Assembly (NCBI RefSeq): GCF_026213295.1
Contig: NC_079424.1
Coordinates: forward strand, 12,133,992 to 12,197,991
From: Gadus chalcogrammus
Taxonomy: Eukaryota > Chordata > Actinopteri > Gadiformes > Gadidae
Reading direction: 5' to 3'
Length of the DNA stretch: 64,000 nt
Part shown: positions 52,917 through 64,000 of the stretch, in pieces
Layout: each line of letters begins with the position of its first letter
How positions within the stretch are numbered: the stretch's first letter is position 1
The notes under the pieces: generated by a model
What the model saw: the letters and a program-made list of their open reading frames with translations, nothing else
Told to the model about the DNA's origin: nothing
Databases searched by the model: none
Translations under genes and position numbers: made by a program

Positions 52917-54366
52917 AACTCAATGGCAGCCTCCCTGTGTCTGGCCAAAACTCAACAATATTAAATATAATACATACAAACAACATAATAATATAATACA
53001 TACAACATACAAAGCTCAAAATATACACAATAGGGAGACGTTGAAGCCACTGAAATTTCTTCAACTTTCACAATGACCTTTAGGCAATACTCAGCGCTAG
53101 CCAATTACACTACAATAATATATTGCAGGGTTGGCTATAAGTGACGTTTGATCGATTTATAATTCATATATATGCTGCTATACCGCAAGACCACTCCGAA
53201 GAATACGTTTTTTATTTATGTTTTTGTTCAAAAATATCGGCCCTAATTAACTTGCTACTGCGTTAGGTTGGCTCTGCCTGCCGTTCAGCTGGCCACACTG
53301 CTGGTTCTGTCAAGCCTTTAGTGCCCACAGAGGCAGTCTTTTACCCCAACCTATCTCTGGGGCTGGCACACACACTTATCAAGGACATGGGGCTTTAGAG
53401 AAAAACAGAAGGAGCAAATGGAGAATAGAGGAGAAAACAACCAATATGACCTTTTAATGCTAAAATGGTAAGGGTATTATCATTGTTTAAGATATATTTT
53501 TATGTATTCGTTGTATTCCATAGCACCTACACATGTAGCGGCCCTCTTTAAAGAAACAAGGCTTATTCAAAGGTGAGGATTAGATTAAATCAAGCATTAT
53601 AGCCATTGTGCAGTAATCTGTCCCACAACTACAGCCACAGAGAGCATACACCAAATTCCACTAAGTTTCAGTCAGGAACTTCTGTTCATGATCCCGTGCA
53701 AAAATAAGTTTGACAAATGGAGACCTTCACAGACAAAGACTCATGCTATCGTGTTGTACAGTCAGTCAAAATCAGCTCACCAGAATGTTTGTATAATTTA
53801 ATTCCTGCTTATGCAACGGCGATGGGGAGTAGAAAATGACTTGAGGAAGGGGGAAAAAAAAATGCAAATTTGTTATCACAGAAGATAATTAACATTCCCT
53901 CCACAGATCAGTACAGGTCTCTCAGCTCCCCTGGTTGAAATGCTAATGCCGCTTCCAGCCATGCTCATTGTCGCTCCTGCTCTCCCTTCTCCTCCATTGG
54001 GGAGGAGCTACCTGTCACCGTCTCTGTGAGCAGCAGGCAAAGGGGAGGGGGGAGGGCAGCTGTTCCTCAGTGGGGATGAAGGAGAGGAGGATGAAGAGGA
54101 AGTGGGAGGAGACCTGGTGAGAGGAGAGTTTGGTCGGGTGGGGCTGGGCTGGCAGGGGACTCGTCATGAAGACTATTTGAAAGCCTCTGGAAACGTTCCT
54201 CGTTAGTTTTTAAACATGTTTGCCCTTGTACTGAAGGAGTTACCTGGCTGGATAGAGAGGAAAGATTCCGGCAGTTTCACCGCTTCAACAAATGTTAATT
54301 TGACCCTTTCCACTTTGCCTAGCAGCGTATGTGCATGCGTGCGTGCGTGCATATGTGTACACACAC

Positions 54367-54374
54367 ATGGACAT
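54367..54374. repeat. hAT target-site duplication, left copy
   Basis: ATGGACAT, identical to the 8 bp directly after the element's right end at 55409-55416. Confidence 0.88.
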
Positions 54375-55408
54375 TAGGGATGCACCGAAATGAAAATTCT
54401 TGGCCGAAACCGAAACCGAATATACTGACACAGTTGGCCGAAAGCCGAAACCGAATGTGGCTTTGGCTGTTTTTTTATTAATTTTGCTTTAATTTTTCAC
54501 CATTGCATAAATCAAACAATTAAATGTCCTTTTTCGTCTTGCTTTTCAATAAATGAAAATCAATTACAAATTTGATACAAAATATTTATTTAATGCTGAA
54601 CGTTTTCTAACATTCCAGCAGATCAAAAGAAGAAAGGTGAGTTTTAATCGAAATGTGCATCTTGACAATTGCGCACAATTACGCACGGGCCAAAAATATA
54701 TTTTGACCTATTATTTATATTATGCGGAATTATGTGAAATTTTAGCAATGACGAGCACACTAGTATGTTGTCCGGTATGTTGCATGAAAACAAGAGTAAG
54801 GTCAATAGTTACTTTTTAAATATGCTGTTTCATTCGTCTCACATGTGTGTTTCAAACATCCCGACTAGGCGGGGCGTTTGAAACAAATGTCAACTTAGGT
54901 TCAAAGTTAAAAAACAACTAGATCATCCAACATATGTATTAAATTACACTTGTAACTAAGAGAACACACATGTGAGTTGTTGATCACATGTTGAAATTAT
55001 TTGTATAAGTAACGCCATCTTTGAAAAAGACGTTTAACTGAAAAGTGTTTCAATCGACCCGGCTCTCCCCTATTTTGTTTTTAACAGGTGCGCTCGGCTC
55101 TTTTTTCATCTCCGTTTATTGTCATTTAGTTGTTTACAAGTGCATGCAGACCTTATTTCATCTCCCTTTATTGTCAGTTAGTTGTTAACAAACTTACGTG
55201 CTGCCCTTTTTTAATCCCTCTTTTTTTAGAAGCGCAACCGGCTCATTCCACACTGGTTTTTTTTTTTTTTTATTTTTTTTTTATCACAAATAAAAATGTT
55301 CAGTGTATTTTCTTCAGCCTTTTTACTCCTTCGGACAAAAACGAAAATTATGTTTCTGGCCATTTTCGGCCGTCCATTTTCGGTGGCCGAATATTCGGTG
55401 CATCCCTA
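54375..55408. mobile_element. Non-autonomous hAT-family transposon, 1,034 bp
   Basis: The element has 15-bp perfect terminal inverted repeats TAGGGATGCACCGAA, with TTCGGTGCATCCCTA at the right end. It is bounded by a perfect 8-bp direct repeat ATGGACAT (54367-54374 and 55409-55416). An 8-bp duplication and a TAGGG end are diagnostic of the hAT superfamily. Sub-terminal copies of GGCCGAAACCGAA occur near the left end. No transposase frame is visible, and the interior is AT-rich with a long T run near 55257-55282. Confidence 0.9.
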
Positions 55409-55416
55409 ATGGACAT
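55409..55416. repeat. hAT target-site duplication, right copy
   Basis: ATGGACAT, identical to the 8 bp directly before the element's left end. Confidence 0.88.
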
Positions 55417-56429
55417 GTTTGAAACATTCATGCAAGACATTAAGCCAATGAATCGCCTGCTGGCCTGTCAGACTCTTCCTTCTAACATTTATCTCCTGAT
55501 AGAAACAATATGCATCGCTGGTATATTTACTCTGGTTTACACTATGTTGCCGATGGAAACATTCCCTGTCTCCTGCTACTTATTAAACACAACGCTACAC
55601 CAGTGTAGAGACTATAAACATCGACAGGAGTTAACACAACACGACTTATTGTGGGAACAGAATCATATCATCCGTGCCATACACATTCCTTATTATATTA
55701 TAGATATGGGGCTGCGTAAGGTGAGTGAAATATGGTATAGAAAAATATTGCTGAAAATGTCATCACAATAAAATACAGCAAGCTGACACTTTTGTTAGGC
55801 ACAGGAGTTTGTTGGTTTTTTACTGTTGGTTGCCTGACAACGTTGTATGCTTCTGGAAGTACATATGTGTGCTTTCGTTTGCGTGAGTGCACATAAGACT
55901 ACCGGCGTTTAATCTGAAACTATTCTGGTGTGCAACAACAACACGTGTTATTGTAAAAAAAAAAAAAAAATACACTTCATTAAAAAAGGACCATACTGGT
56001 CTGGGTCTCCCATCATAACCATATCTCCTGGTTTCACTAAAACATCAGAGACAAATAGAATTGGTTAAAATTAATTAGAGCCTAGCATTCGCGCACCTAA
56101 CACAGATGTAGACAAACGCAATATTTGGTTTTGAGAGCACTGACCAAACGCACATTGATTTAAAAAAAGTAACATTTTAGTGAAGCCAGGAGAAACGGTA
56201 ATGGCGGTTGGATCATCCAGCCCTTATACTTTATATATACACGGCCTTCATAAATATACGGTGGGTTCACCTTGTACAATGAACCAACACAACTGGACGT
56301 GGAAGTATGAAGCAGCTCCACAGCACCCACCGTTTCAGTTTGCCCACATTATTTACACATTGAGAATTATATAATGAATAGGAGTCGTGTTCCCCAGACA
56401 TGAGCTTGAGGTCATCGTATGAACTCTAC

Positions 56430-56572
56430 CTTTGGGTCGGCGGTGAGCAGCTTGAACGCTTCGTACACCTGTCTCTCCTGGACTCCGCCCCCCAGGTCCA
56501 GGAAGTTGGCAGGCTTTCCTCCATGCAGGTCGATGATGTCACAGGTCGCCATGGCCAGCCCGGCTCCGTTCA
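56430..56572 (-). CDS. suclg2: suclg2 coding exon (sixth in window), ligase-CoA domain
   Basis: This 143-bp exon starts with TG of the split Val and then runs 47 codons to AAG before donor GTAGAG. It encodes fragment residues 199-245, including [26 protein letters not shown] and [20 protein letters not shown] and the glycine-rich FLDLGGG loop are the conserved succinyl-CoA ligase signatures of the C-terminal domain, which packs against the alpha subunit around the phosphohistidine site. All expected signature residues are present. The exon ends in phase 0 and is followed in transcription by the 23.8-kb intron. Confidence 0.96.
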
Positions 56573-57894
<1,322 letters not shown>

Positions 57895-58056
57895 CAAAAC
57901 AGGCGATGTTTCCGTCCAGTCCGATGTATTTCAGGTCCCACTTGGCCGCCTCCGACTCGGTGGGGTCGCTCTCCGACATGTCGTCCATGGCAAACACTGC
58001 CTTTTGACGGAACTCTGCGTTGTCGTCAAAGTTGATTTTGGCGTCGAAGCAAACCA
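57895..58056 (-). CDS. suclg2: suclg2 coding exon (fifth in window), Mg-binding Asp and domain junction
   Basis: This 162-bp exon begins with TG, completing a Val codon, and ends with one base of the next split Val codon. The acceptor is ccctag and the donor GTACGG. It encodes fragment residues 145-197, with [17 protein letters not shown] near the start and [12 protein letters not shown] at the end. The Asp of CFDAK (residue 148) is the second family Mg2+ ligand. The exon therefore closes the ATP-grasp domain and enters the C-terminal CoA-ligase (flavodoxin-like) domain. Only about 27 bp of intron separate its donor from a (CA)n run of about 119 bp, so the splice site sits beside an unstable repeat. 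Confidence 0.95.
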
Positions 58057-60201
58057 CTAGGGGAGGGATCGGGAGTTGTTGGAAGGGAAGACACGACAGA
58101 GGGACACACGACAACCAGATGGATAGAATTACAAAAAAGTAGAAACAGACACTGAAACTAACATTTCTAGAGAGGAAAAATGGATACAAAACACTAGAGC
58201 TTAAACTGAAGCTGTGGATGTCCCCTCAGTCTCATTAGGCTTAATTATTTCACGGGTTGGCACACTGAGGCTTATGTTGACAACCCCCGAAAGGATGAGG
58301 CTGTACTGCTAAACAGGCATTGCATTTTTACACTTCCAAGCGATCATGCATTGCGAAGAGACCAAAGGAAGTGGTTGAGAAACATTCATCTGATATTAAT
58401 TACAGAAAATAGATAATATTTGGTAGATGCAATGATTGGGAAGCACACATTGATGAATAGACACATCCATCTCTTATCAGTAATACACAGATATACTTGT
58501 TCATGGCTAACGGAAGCAAGCGGTAACTATCTGTATTTTTCCTCAAAAATCGGCAAATTGATTAGAATCAAGATTATAACTTTGTGTTGCAAAAACTATA
58601 GTCACAAAAAAGTTCCTTGCCATGTTGATCCAACTGAAAATTCCCTCGGAATGAAAGATGATCTGGCATCTGTTGATTTGAGGTCTACCAGGCACGCAGA
58701 GTATTTAGTGTTCTTTTGTGTGCTAGCCTTGGCGGCCTAGCAAAATTCATAAGGAATTATGGAACGTATCTCATCAAACTGTGATGGCAACCACTTGCAC
58801 ATCAGCAAGTCGTTTTTGAGAAGAAATAAAAACATCAAAGACCTGAAACATTCCAGTGTTTTGTAGCCTGTCTGGGAAGAAGTGTGCAGCGTAACCAGGT
58901 TTCAACACTGCAGACAAGACAACCGCAGGTACTAACTACGGGAGCATAACAGTTCAGGGCAAGTTCAGTGTTATTTTTCTAATGGGTGAAAACAGATGAA
59001 ACCTTGCAGCAATTAGTGAGGACGGAACATTCTTCTCATGGGCATTCATGCTTTGTTTATTTCCCCCAATTTGGTGAGGAGCAAAATAATTGTTTTGGCC
59101 AAGTTAAAGCGAGCGGGACTGAAGTCTGGCAGGCTCACTCTCTATTGTCCTCAGTGATTTTTGTTTTCGTTTTTGGTAATTGCTCAAGTTGCTAAAGTTA
59201 GTAAAAATATATAAGTTGGGATTCGAACACAGAACATCGTTCCCACCATGTTCTATCACATGAAGACATGACTTATGACATTTTAAGGTGTACGCTTACT
59301 TGGATTTTTTTTTTATCTCGACCATATATGGAAGCTCTCACCTTGTACCCAGGCGTAAACATCTCATGACCGCATGCCTGGAATGTGTTTCTTCAAATAA
59401 GCGCTAACGGAGAGAGAAGGTGGGACCCTCAGTAACAGCAGTTTAACAGCGAGGAGCAAGGGGGAGCGAGAGACTTCCCAGAGAGGGATATTTGTTTCCG
59501 TTACATGTTTTGGGTATTGCTCTGTCAAGTTATTCGTCCAAACGTATCTATGTTTATTACATATTTATTCTCTGTGTCATTGATATTCTTGTCATGTTTT
59601 TATCCTCCCCACTCCAGGGACTGTTAACTGGCGTGCACAGCACACAGGATGTAAGAAACTGAAGATTGTGTGGTAGTAGACCGGGATAATACCACAATTC
59701 AGGAGCCTCTCTGAAGGGATATTAGGATTTTGTATGAATACAGTCCATGAGGGACATTGGGCAATCTCAAGCTATCTGTAGTGTCTCATTCAGTTAGTGA
59801 AAGAAGTTTGCCTGTGTTCCATTATTTAATGAGCAACATGATATGAAAAGGAGAAGTAATTCCACATTAGGTCCAATTGAAAACCAAATGAATGCTTCTA
59901 ATTCAGTCACATGAGCTTTCGTGCATTTAAAGCTTTGTGAGCCTATATACTCAATCTGAATTGTAACACGATTGCATTTGCATGTACGAATAAGCAAGCA
60001 AAAAAAATGAAATGAAAATGGCATTTTATTCTAAAAAGATAAGGAAATATCACAGAGCATAATTTGAGACTACCAATGGTTCTACTAAAAAATGTGAACA
60101 AGTCTACTTATTCACAGTCAAAGAATGTATTCAGCTGCACATATTAAGCAGCACCAACGCATACCCACACTCGTATCAACCCTGAGCAGTGTACACCGTA
60201 C
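58057..60201 (-). other. suclg2: suclg2 intron, 2,145 bp
   Basis: GT-AG intron without long microsatellites. I see no coding sequence, mobile element or RNA gene in it. Confidence 0.8.
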
Positions 60202-60298
60202 CTTGTCCTTCGGGAGTCTCTCCCAGAGGATTCACTTCGACTTGAGTGGCGTCGACTTTCAGGAAGAGATCATAGAGCTTCTTAATCTGATCTGCCGC
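60202..60298 (-). CDS. suclg2: suclg2 coding exon (fourth in window), Mg-binding Asn
   Basis: This 97-bp exon is 32 codons plus the first base of a split Val codon. The acceptor is AG at 60300-60299 and the donor GT at 60201-60200. It encodes fragment residues 112-143, including DQIKKLYDLFLKVDATQVEV followed by NPLGETPEGQ. In the family, the Asn of the VEVNP motif coordinates the nucleotide-bound Mg2+. Here it is fragment residue 134. It lies exactly 14 residues before Asp148 in the next exon, the spacing recalled for the E. coli SucC pair Asn199 and Asp213. A (TG)n tract in transcript sense lies about 154 bp upstream of the acceptor. Confidence 0.95.
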
Positions 60299-60946
<648 letters not shown>

Positions 60947-61036
60947 CTGTCTCTCCAGAGGTCCCTTGAAACCCAAATTGGATGCCATGCGTAGTGCTTG
61001 ATCCTCTCTTACTCCCTCAAATATATCGATGACTTC
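60947..61036 (-). CDS. suclg2: suclg2 coding exon (third in window)
   Basis: This 90-bp exon is 30 codons, phase 0 on both sides, with acceptor ttgcag at its upstream edge and donor GTAATG. It encodes fragment residues 82-111, beginning EVIDIFEGVREDQALRMASN and ending LGFKGPLERQ. This corresponds to the DIFEG...LGF.GPL region of vertebrate SUCLG2 within the ATP-grasp domain. The upstream intron (61037-62120) is 1,084 bp. The downstream intron (60299-60946) is only 648 bp and carries a long repeat. Confidence 0.95.
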
Positions 61037-62120
61037 CTGCAAGAGAAGAGAAAACACAGGAATCATAACACGTATGTGGGACAAAGGCGTTGGTAGCCAC
61101 TAGAACCGAAGGACCAACAGGTTTGAACATTTAACCTCAAATGAAAAAGACAGTGAATGTTAACGTGAAACAGAGAATACATGGCAGATTGGAGACGACA
61201 CAGCGTCTATGTTTTAAATATGGGACTTTCACAGCATTGACGCTTAGAGTGATCCTCTGGGACTTAATTTCATGGGTGAAAGAAGTCGTTAAATCAACGG
61301 GGTGTGTCATTTATTTCTGTCTTTATTTGCAGTTACTTATGCTCAGCTCCACGTCGGATCCACGGCGGCTGTTCAGAGGGTTGTAAATTTCACTGTGGCA
61401 AAAGCTTTCGCTCAATGCCTCTTTGATGAGCTTGCACAGGTAACCTCGTGCGACAGAATTATTCCGCAACGCAGGATCTGGCTTCTCGGATCAACTAAAT
61501 AAACAGCCAGGCCTCGCTGTTGGGCTGATGGTAAATCGCACTGTTTAGTATTTTACGAGATGCTTTCATCCCGAGCTGCTCACTGTGAATACAGATTCAT
61601 GTCATTACGGAGCAGGTAGAGGTTTAGAGATACTGCGGTGAAGATGCCTGAGGCAGCTTGCGTAGATAGGGGGATGGAACCAAGAAGCTGTCAACGGGGG
61701 GCAGTGTTGGAACTACATGTACATCTCGCCCAGTGGAACCACTGACGCAGTACAACCACTGTCCCAGTATAACCACTGTCCCAGTAGAATCAATGGCCTA
61801 GTAGAACTACTGGCCCAGCAGTACCACTGGACCAACAGAGCGACGCCAAAATAGGTCTCAGTTCTTGACTCACTATTTAACCATTTGACAAAAATGTGGG
61901 TCGGCTTTACATTTCATTGTGCCAAAAAGGATCAATTCAAAAAGGTATTCCTGCCTCCCATACAGGTACACACAACAAAACAAATGGCAGTGTCTTTGCG
62001 GTGGCCATTAGGCAGCTTTGCAATAAGAACGAATGGCTGCTGTCTATCTTGAGGCCTTTGCTGATTGCATCTCTATGCCCTAAACCAATTTAAAATTGTA
62101 ATGCGGCGGTATGAACTCAC
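61037..62120 (-). other. suclg2: suclg2 intron, 1,084 bp
   Basis: GT-AG intron. Its one recognised feature is the six-unit 17-bp tandem array at 61731-61832. The rest is unremarkable single-copy-looking sequence. Confidence 0.85.
61731..61832. repeat. 17-bp tandem repeat, six units
   Basis: Six consecutive units of exactly 17 bp, consensus near CAGTAGAACCACTGTCC. The first unit contains the dyad CAGTGG-AA-CCACTG. It lies in the intron between the second and third exons of the window. Confidence 0.8.
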
Positions 62121-62273
62121 CTTGAAGATGAGCTCCGGGGTTCTGGCGGCCACCTCCTCGATATCCATGCCTCCCTGGGGGCTGCCCACCATGACCGGCC
62201 CGTTGCACGAGCGGTCCATCAGTATGGCGAAGTAGGTCTCGCGGGTGATGTCCAGGGCCTCGGCCACCATCAC
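62121..62273 (-). CDS. suclg2: suclg2 coding exon (second in window), ATP-grasp core
   Basis: This 153-bp exon is 51 whole codons, phase 0 at both ends, with acceptor AG at 62275-62274 and donor GT at 62120-62119. It encodes fragment residues 31-81, starting VMVAEALDITRETYFAILMD, followed by RSCNGPVMVGSPQGG and an IEEVA motif. These are hallmark segments of the ATP-grasp half of the succinyl-CoA ligase beta subunit, where the nucleotide and phosphate are handled. The match is closer to the recalled GDP-forming SUCLG2 than to the ATP-forming SUCLA2. The intron between this exon and the preceding one is 1,505 bp. No frame break is seen. Confidence 0.96.
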
Positions 62274-63778
62274 CTGGACATGGCCATGGGTCAGAAGACC
62301 ATAAGGAACAACGTTGAGTGGATTGCCGAGACTGCAGATAGACGAAGGGAAGTGGGAGGATGTCGGTGTACGTGGGAACAAGGGGACCTGAATGATTGAC
62401 TAACCCTGAGTTTATTCGACAAAAGTCGAATAAAAGTAAAGTTTGAGGCAGAGTCAGACAGGGAGTGCAATGAGCGAGCTGAATATGGAGCATGGCAGAC
62501 ACACAGCAGTGTGGATGCAGTGTTGTTCCTATTAGTCAGGGCGGTTTGATGAGACGTTTGACAAGGCCAGCCCTCCAGCTGTGTTGCTCTGCCCCACCGC
62601 GTAGGCGTCGACAATCCTCTCCGGCCAAAAGCAGAATATACAGCCTTTTCTGTCCGCACAACAACAACAACAACAACCTCATCTGCAACCATCGCTCTAT
62701 CCGTGGCAGAGAATTGCTTCCCATATTGTCTGGGCTCGTCTCTCTCTTCAGACTGAACGTGTCCACATCCAGACTGATCTCCATCTCAGTAGCCTCCATC
62801 AACACCTGTGCTGCCCTCCACTCCCCGTGTCCTCTTTATTTATCCATCTCGTCTCCTGGTTCCTTCTGTGCCCTCTGACAGCGGAGCAGTGTAACCGAGC
62901 CAGGAGCCACGAGGGCTGCTGCCCTTGTTCTCAGTCGTAGTGTTGGAGAACTTTGCCCTGCTCTGTGGTGCAGTGGGATGGACAGGGGTTTCACTGGCAG
63001 GTTGACAGCGGACTACTGGTTGTTATCCCACAGGCTGGTTGTAACAGCGTCGGAGCTGGAGTACTACGTTTCGGTGGTCGATCATCGACCCTGCGGTTTA
63101 GTCATTTAGAAATTCTGCCCTTGTGCCTTTGCATTGATCTAGTGGCTGGGAATTTCCTCTGCAAAGTGACATTCGTGAGCGTGTTCCCAAACATTAAGCA
63201 GTAAGGGCAGGAGCGGAGGGGGGAGAGAGCTATGCGGCTGGCTGGTGAGAATGAAAGCAACTCTTAATGGAGAGCTCTAGGACATATTTCTGTTAAGAGG
63301 AGCGACAGGAGAGGAAAAGACTGAGGGAAAAGAGCAGGGGTAGGAAGAGATGGAGCGCAGTGGGGAGGGGGAGTGGGGGGCAGACAAGCCACAGGGCAGG
63401 GGGACTTCATTACCTGAAATGCGTGTTTTCAGGGTTTGCCGAGGCCCTTGCCGCCCGCACGGTGCGTATGTGGAAGCTAATAATTCTGCTTGTTAGAGGC
63501 ACATAGAAATAGCTCTTAACTAAACACTTAGAATTCACAGTGGACATGGGTTCATGTTTTATTTATGGCCGTGGACCGTAAAACTAAATAGGAAAAACCT
63601 ACAGTCGTCTACCACAGAGAAAAAATAAACCACAACAAGAGAAGCATGTTTCTTTCCATGCCATCAACAGGACGGCGGTATTGCCCTGAAAAGCACCTTG
63701 TAATGGAGGTGCAACACCACCGAAATAAAACCAAGCATGGTGTGAGAGCTGTGTGTGTGACTCAACACAGGAACTCAC
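62274..63778 (-). other. suclg2: suclg2 intron, 1,505 bp
   Basis: GT-AG intron between the first and second exons in the window. It contains a short (AAC)n-type run near 62660-62678 on the plus strand and purine-rich sequence at 63210-63400. No coding or mobile element was recognised. Confidence 0.85.
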
Positions 63779-63869
63779 CGTTTTGACCTTGACTCCCTCC
63801 TTTGGTGTCTGCTTGGTGCTCAGGTTGAAGCCCAGCATCTTCTTCGCTAAGTCCCCCACCACCGTGGGA
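63779..63869 (-). CDS. suclg2: suclg2 coding exon (first of eight in window), ATP-grasp part
   Basis: Exon of the GDP-forming succinyl-CoA ligase beta subunit, a mitochondrial matrix enzyme that makes GTP and succinate from succinyl-CoA together with the alpha subunit SUCLG1. The exon is 91 bp: one base completing a codon, then 30 codons. It begins after an AG acceptor (bases 63871-63870) and ends ACG before a GT donor (63778-63777). The translation starts PTVVGDLAKKMLGFNLSTKQ and continues with the TPKEGVKV motif, almost identical to the recalled human SUCLG2 segment near residues 110-140. It belongs to the N-terminal ATP-grasp nucleotide-binding domain. The exon leaves in phase 0. The preceding exon is not found in the remaining 131 bp, so the gene continues off the right edge. 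Confidence 0.95.
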
Positions 63870-64000
63870 CTGTGAGTGAAGGGTGAGACGTTATGAAGTC
63901 ATCTTATCAACACAATGGATTTATAGTCAAGAAAGACAGATAAGCAGAGACATACATTGATTATTGCCTCCACATTTTCAGAGCACCTCTCAGGCCGAGC

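Noticed and set aside
55130..55771. 213-codon open frame on the plus strand
   Set aside because: It crosses the right end of the hAT element into unique intron sequence, has no recognisable domain, and its middle is a T-rich run read as Phe. No splice or conservation support.
59205..59330. tRNA-derived SINE, suggested by TTGGGATTCGAACACAGAAC
   Set aside because: It resembles the T-arm/B-box region in reverse orientation, but no matching A box or SINE body is seen at the right spacing.
63870..64000. Next upstream suclg2 exon
   Set aside because: No segment here translates to the expected preceding protein region with a donor site. It should lie beyond the window.

Overview
The window looks like vertebrate, most likely teleost fish, nuclear DNA. 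It holds one interrupted gene with GT-AG introns, a very heavy load of (CA)n, (CT)n and (CTAT)n microsatellites, and fish-type DNA-transposon and LINE remnants. Microsatellite density this high recalls cod-like (gadiform) genomes, but that placement is inference. Nothing bacterial or viral was recognised.

The only protein-coding gene I can support is on the minus strand. It is the 3' part of suclg2, the GDP-forming succinyl-CoA ligase beta subunit of the mitochondrial citric acid cycle. Eight consecutive coding exons are visible: 63779-63869, 62121-62273, 60947-61036, 60202-60298, 57895-58056, 56430-56572, 32472-32592 and 25564-25676. All reading frames join in phase across seven GT-AG introns. 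Together they give 322 residues, from inside the ATP-grasp domain to the stop codon, matching about residue 110 to the end of the human protein (recalled alignment). The promoter and first exons lie beyond the right edge. The enzyme works with the alpha subunit SUCLG1.

Layout: 1 to about 24.5 kb is downstream intergenic DNA with microsatellites, a transposon with long compound inverted repeats (about 9.54-10.61 kb), a LINE tail (near 16.6 kb) and a perfect 20-bp hairpin (15.4 kb). The range 24.5-25.56 kb is the probable 3' UTR. A degenerate 20-bp tandem repeat covers its first part and runs into the last codons. The range 25.7-32.5 kb is the last intron, with a palindromic MITE and long (CA)n tracts. 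The range 32.6-56.4 kb is a 23.8-kb intron. It holds an inverted pair of 55-bp elements (53/55 identical, 4.8 kb apart) and an intact-ended non-autonomous hAT element with an 8-bp target duplication. No dinucleotide tract over 50 bp is present from 28.5 to 50.5 kb. The range 56.4-64 kb packs six exons with introns of 0.6-2.1 kb, two of which carry very long CA/TG tracts close to splice sites.

I found no second gene, no RNA gene and no CRISPR array. The items most worth a second look are the inverted 55-bp pair, the repeat array across the suclg2 stop codon, the compound-TIR transposon, and the long CA/UG tracts beside splice sites.
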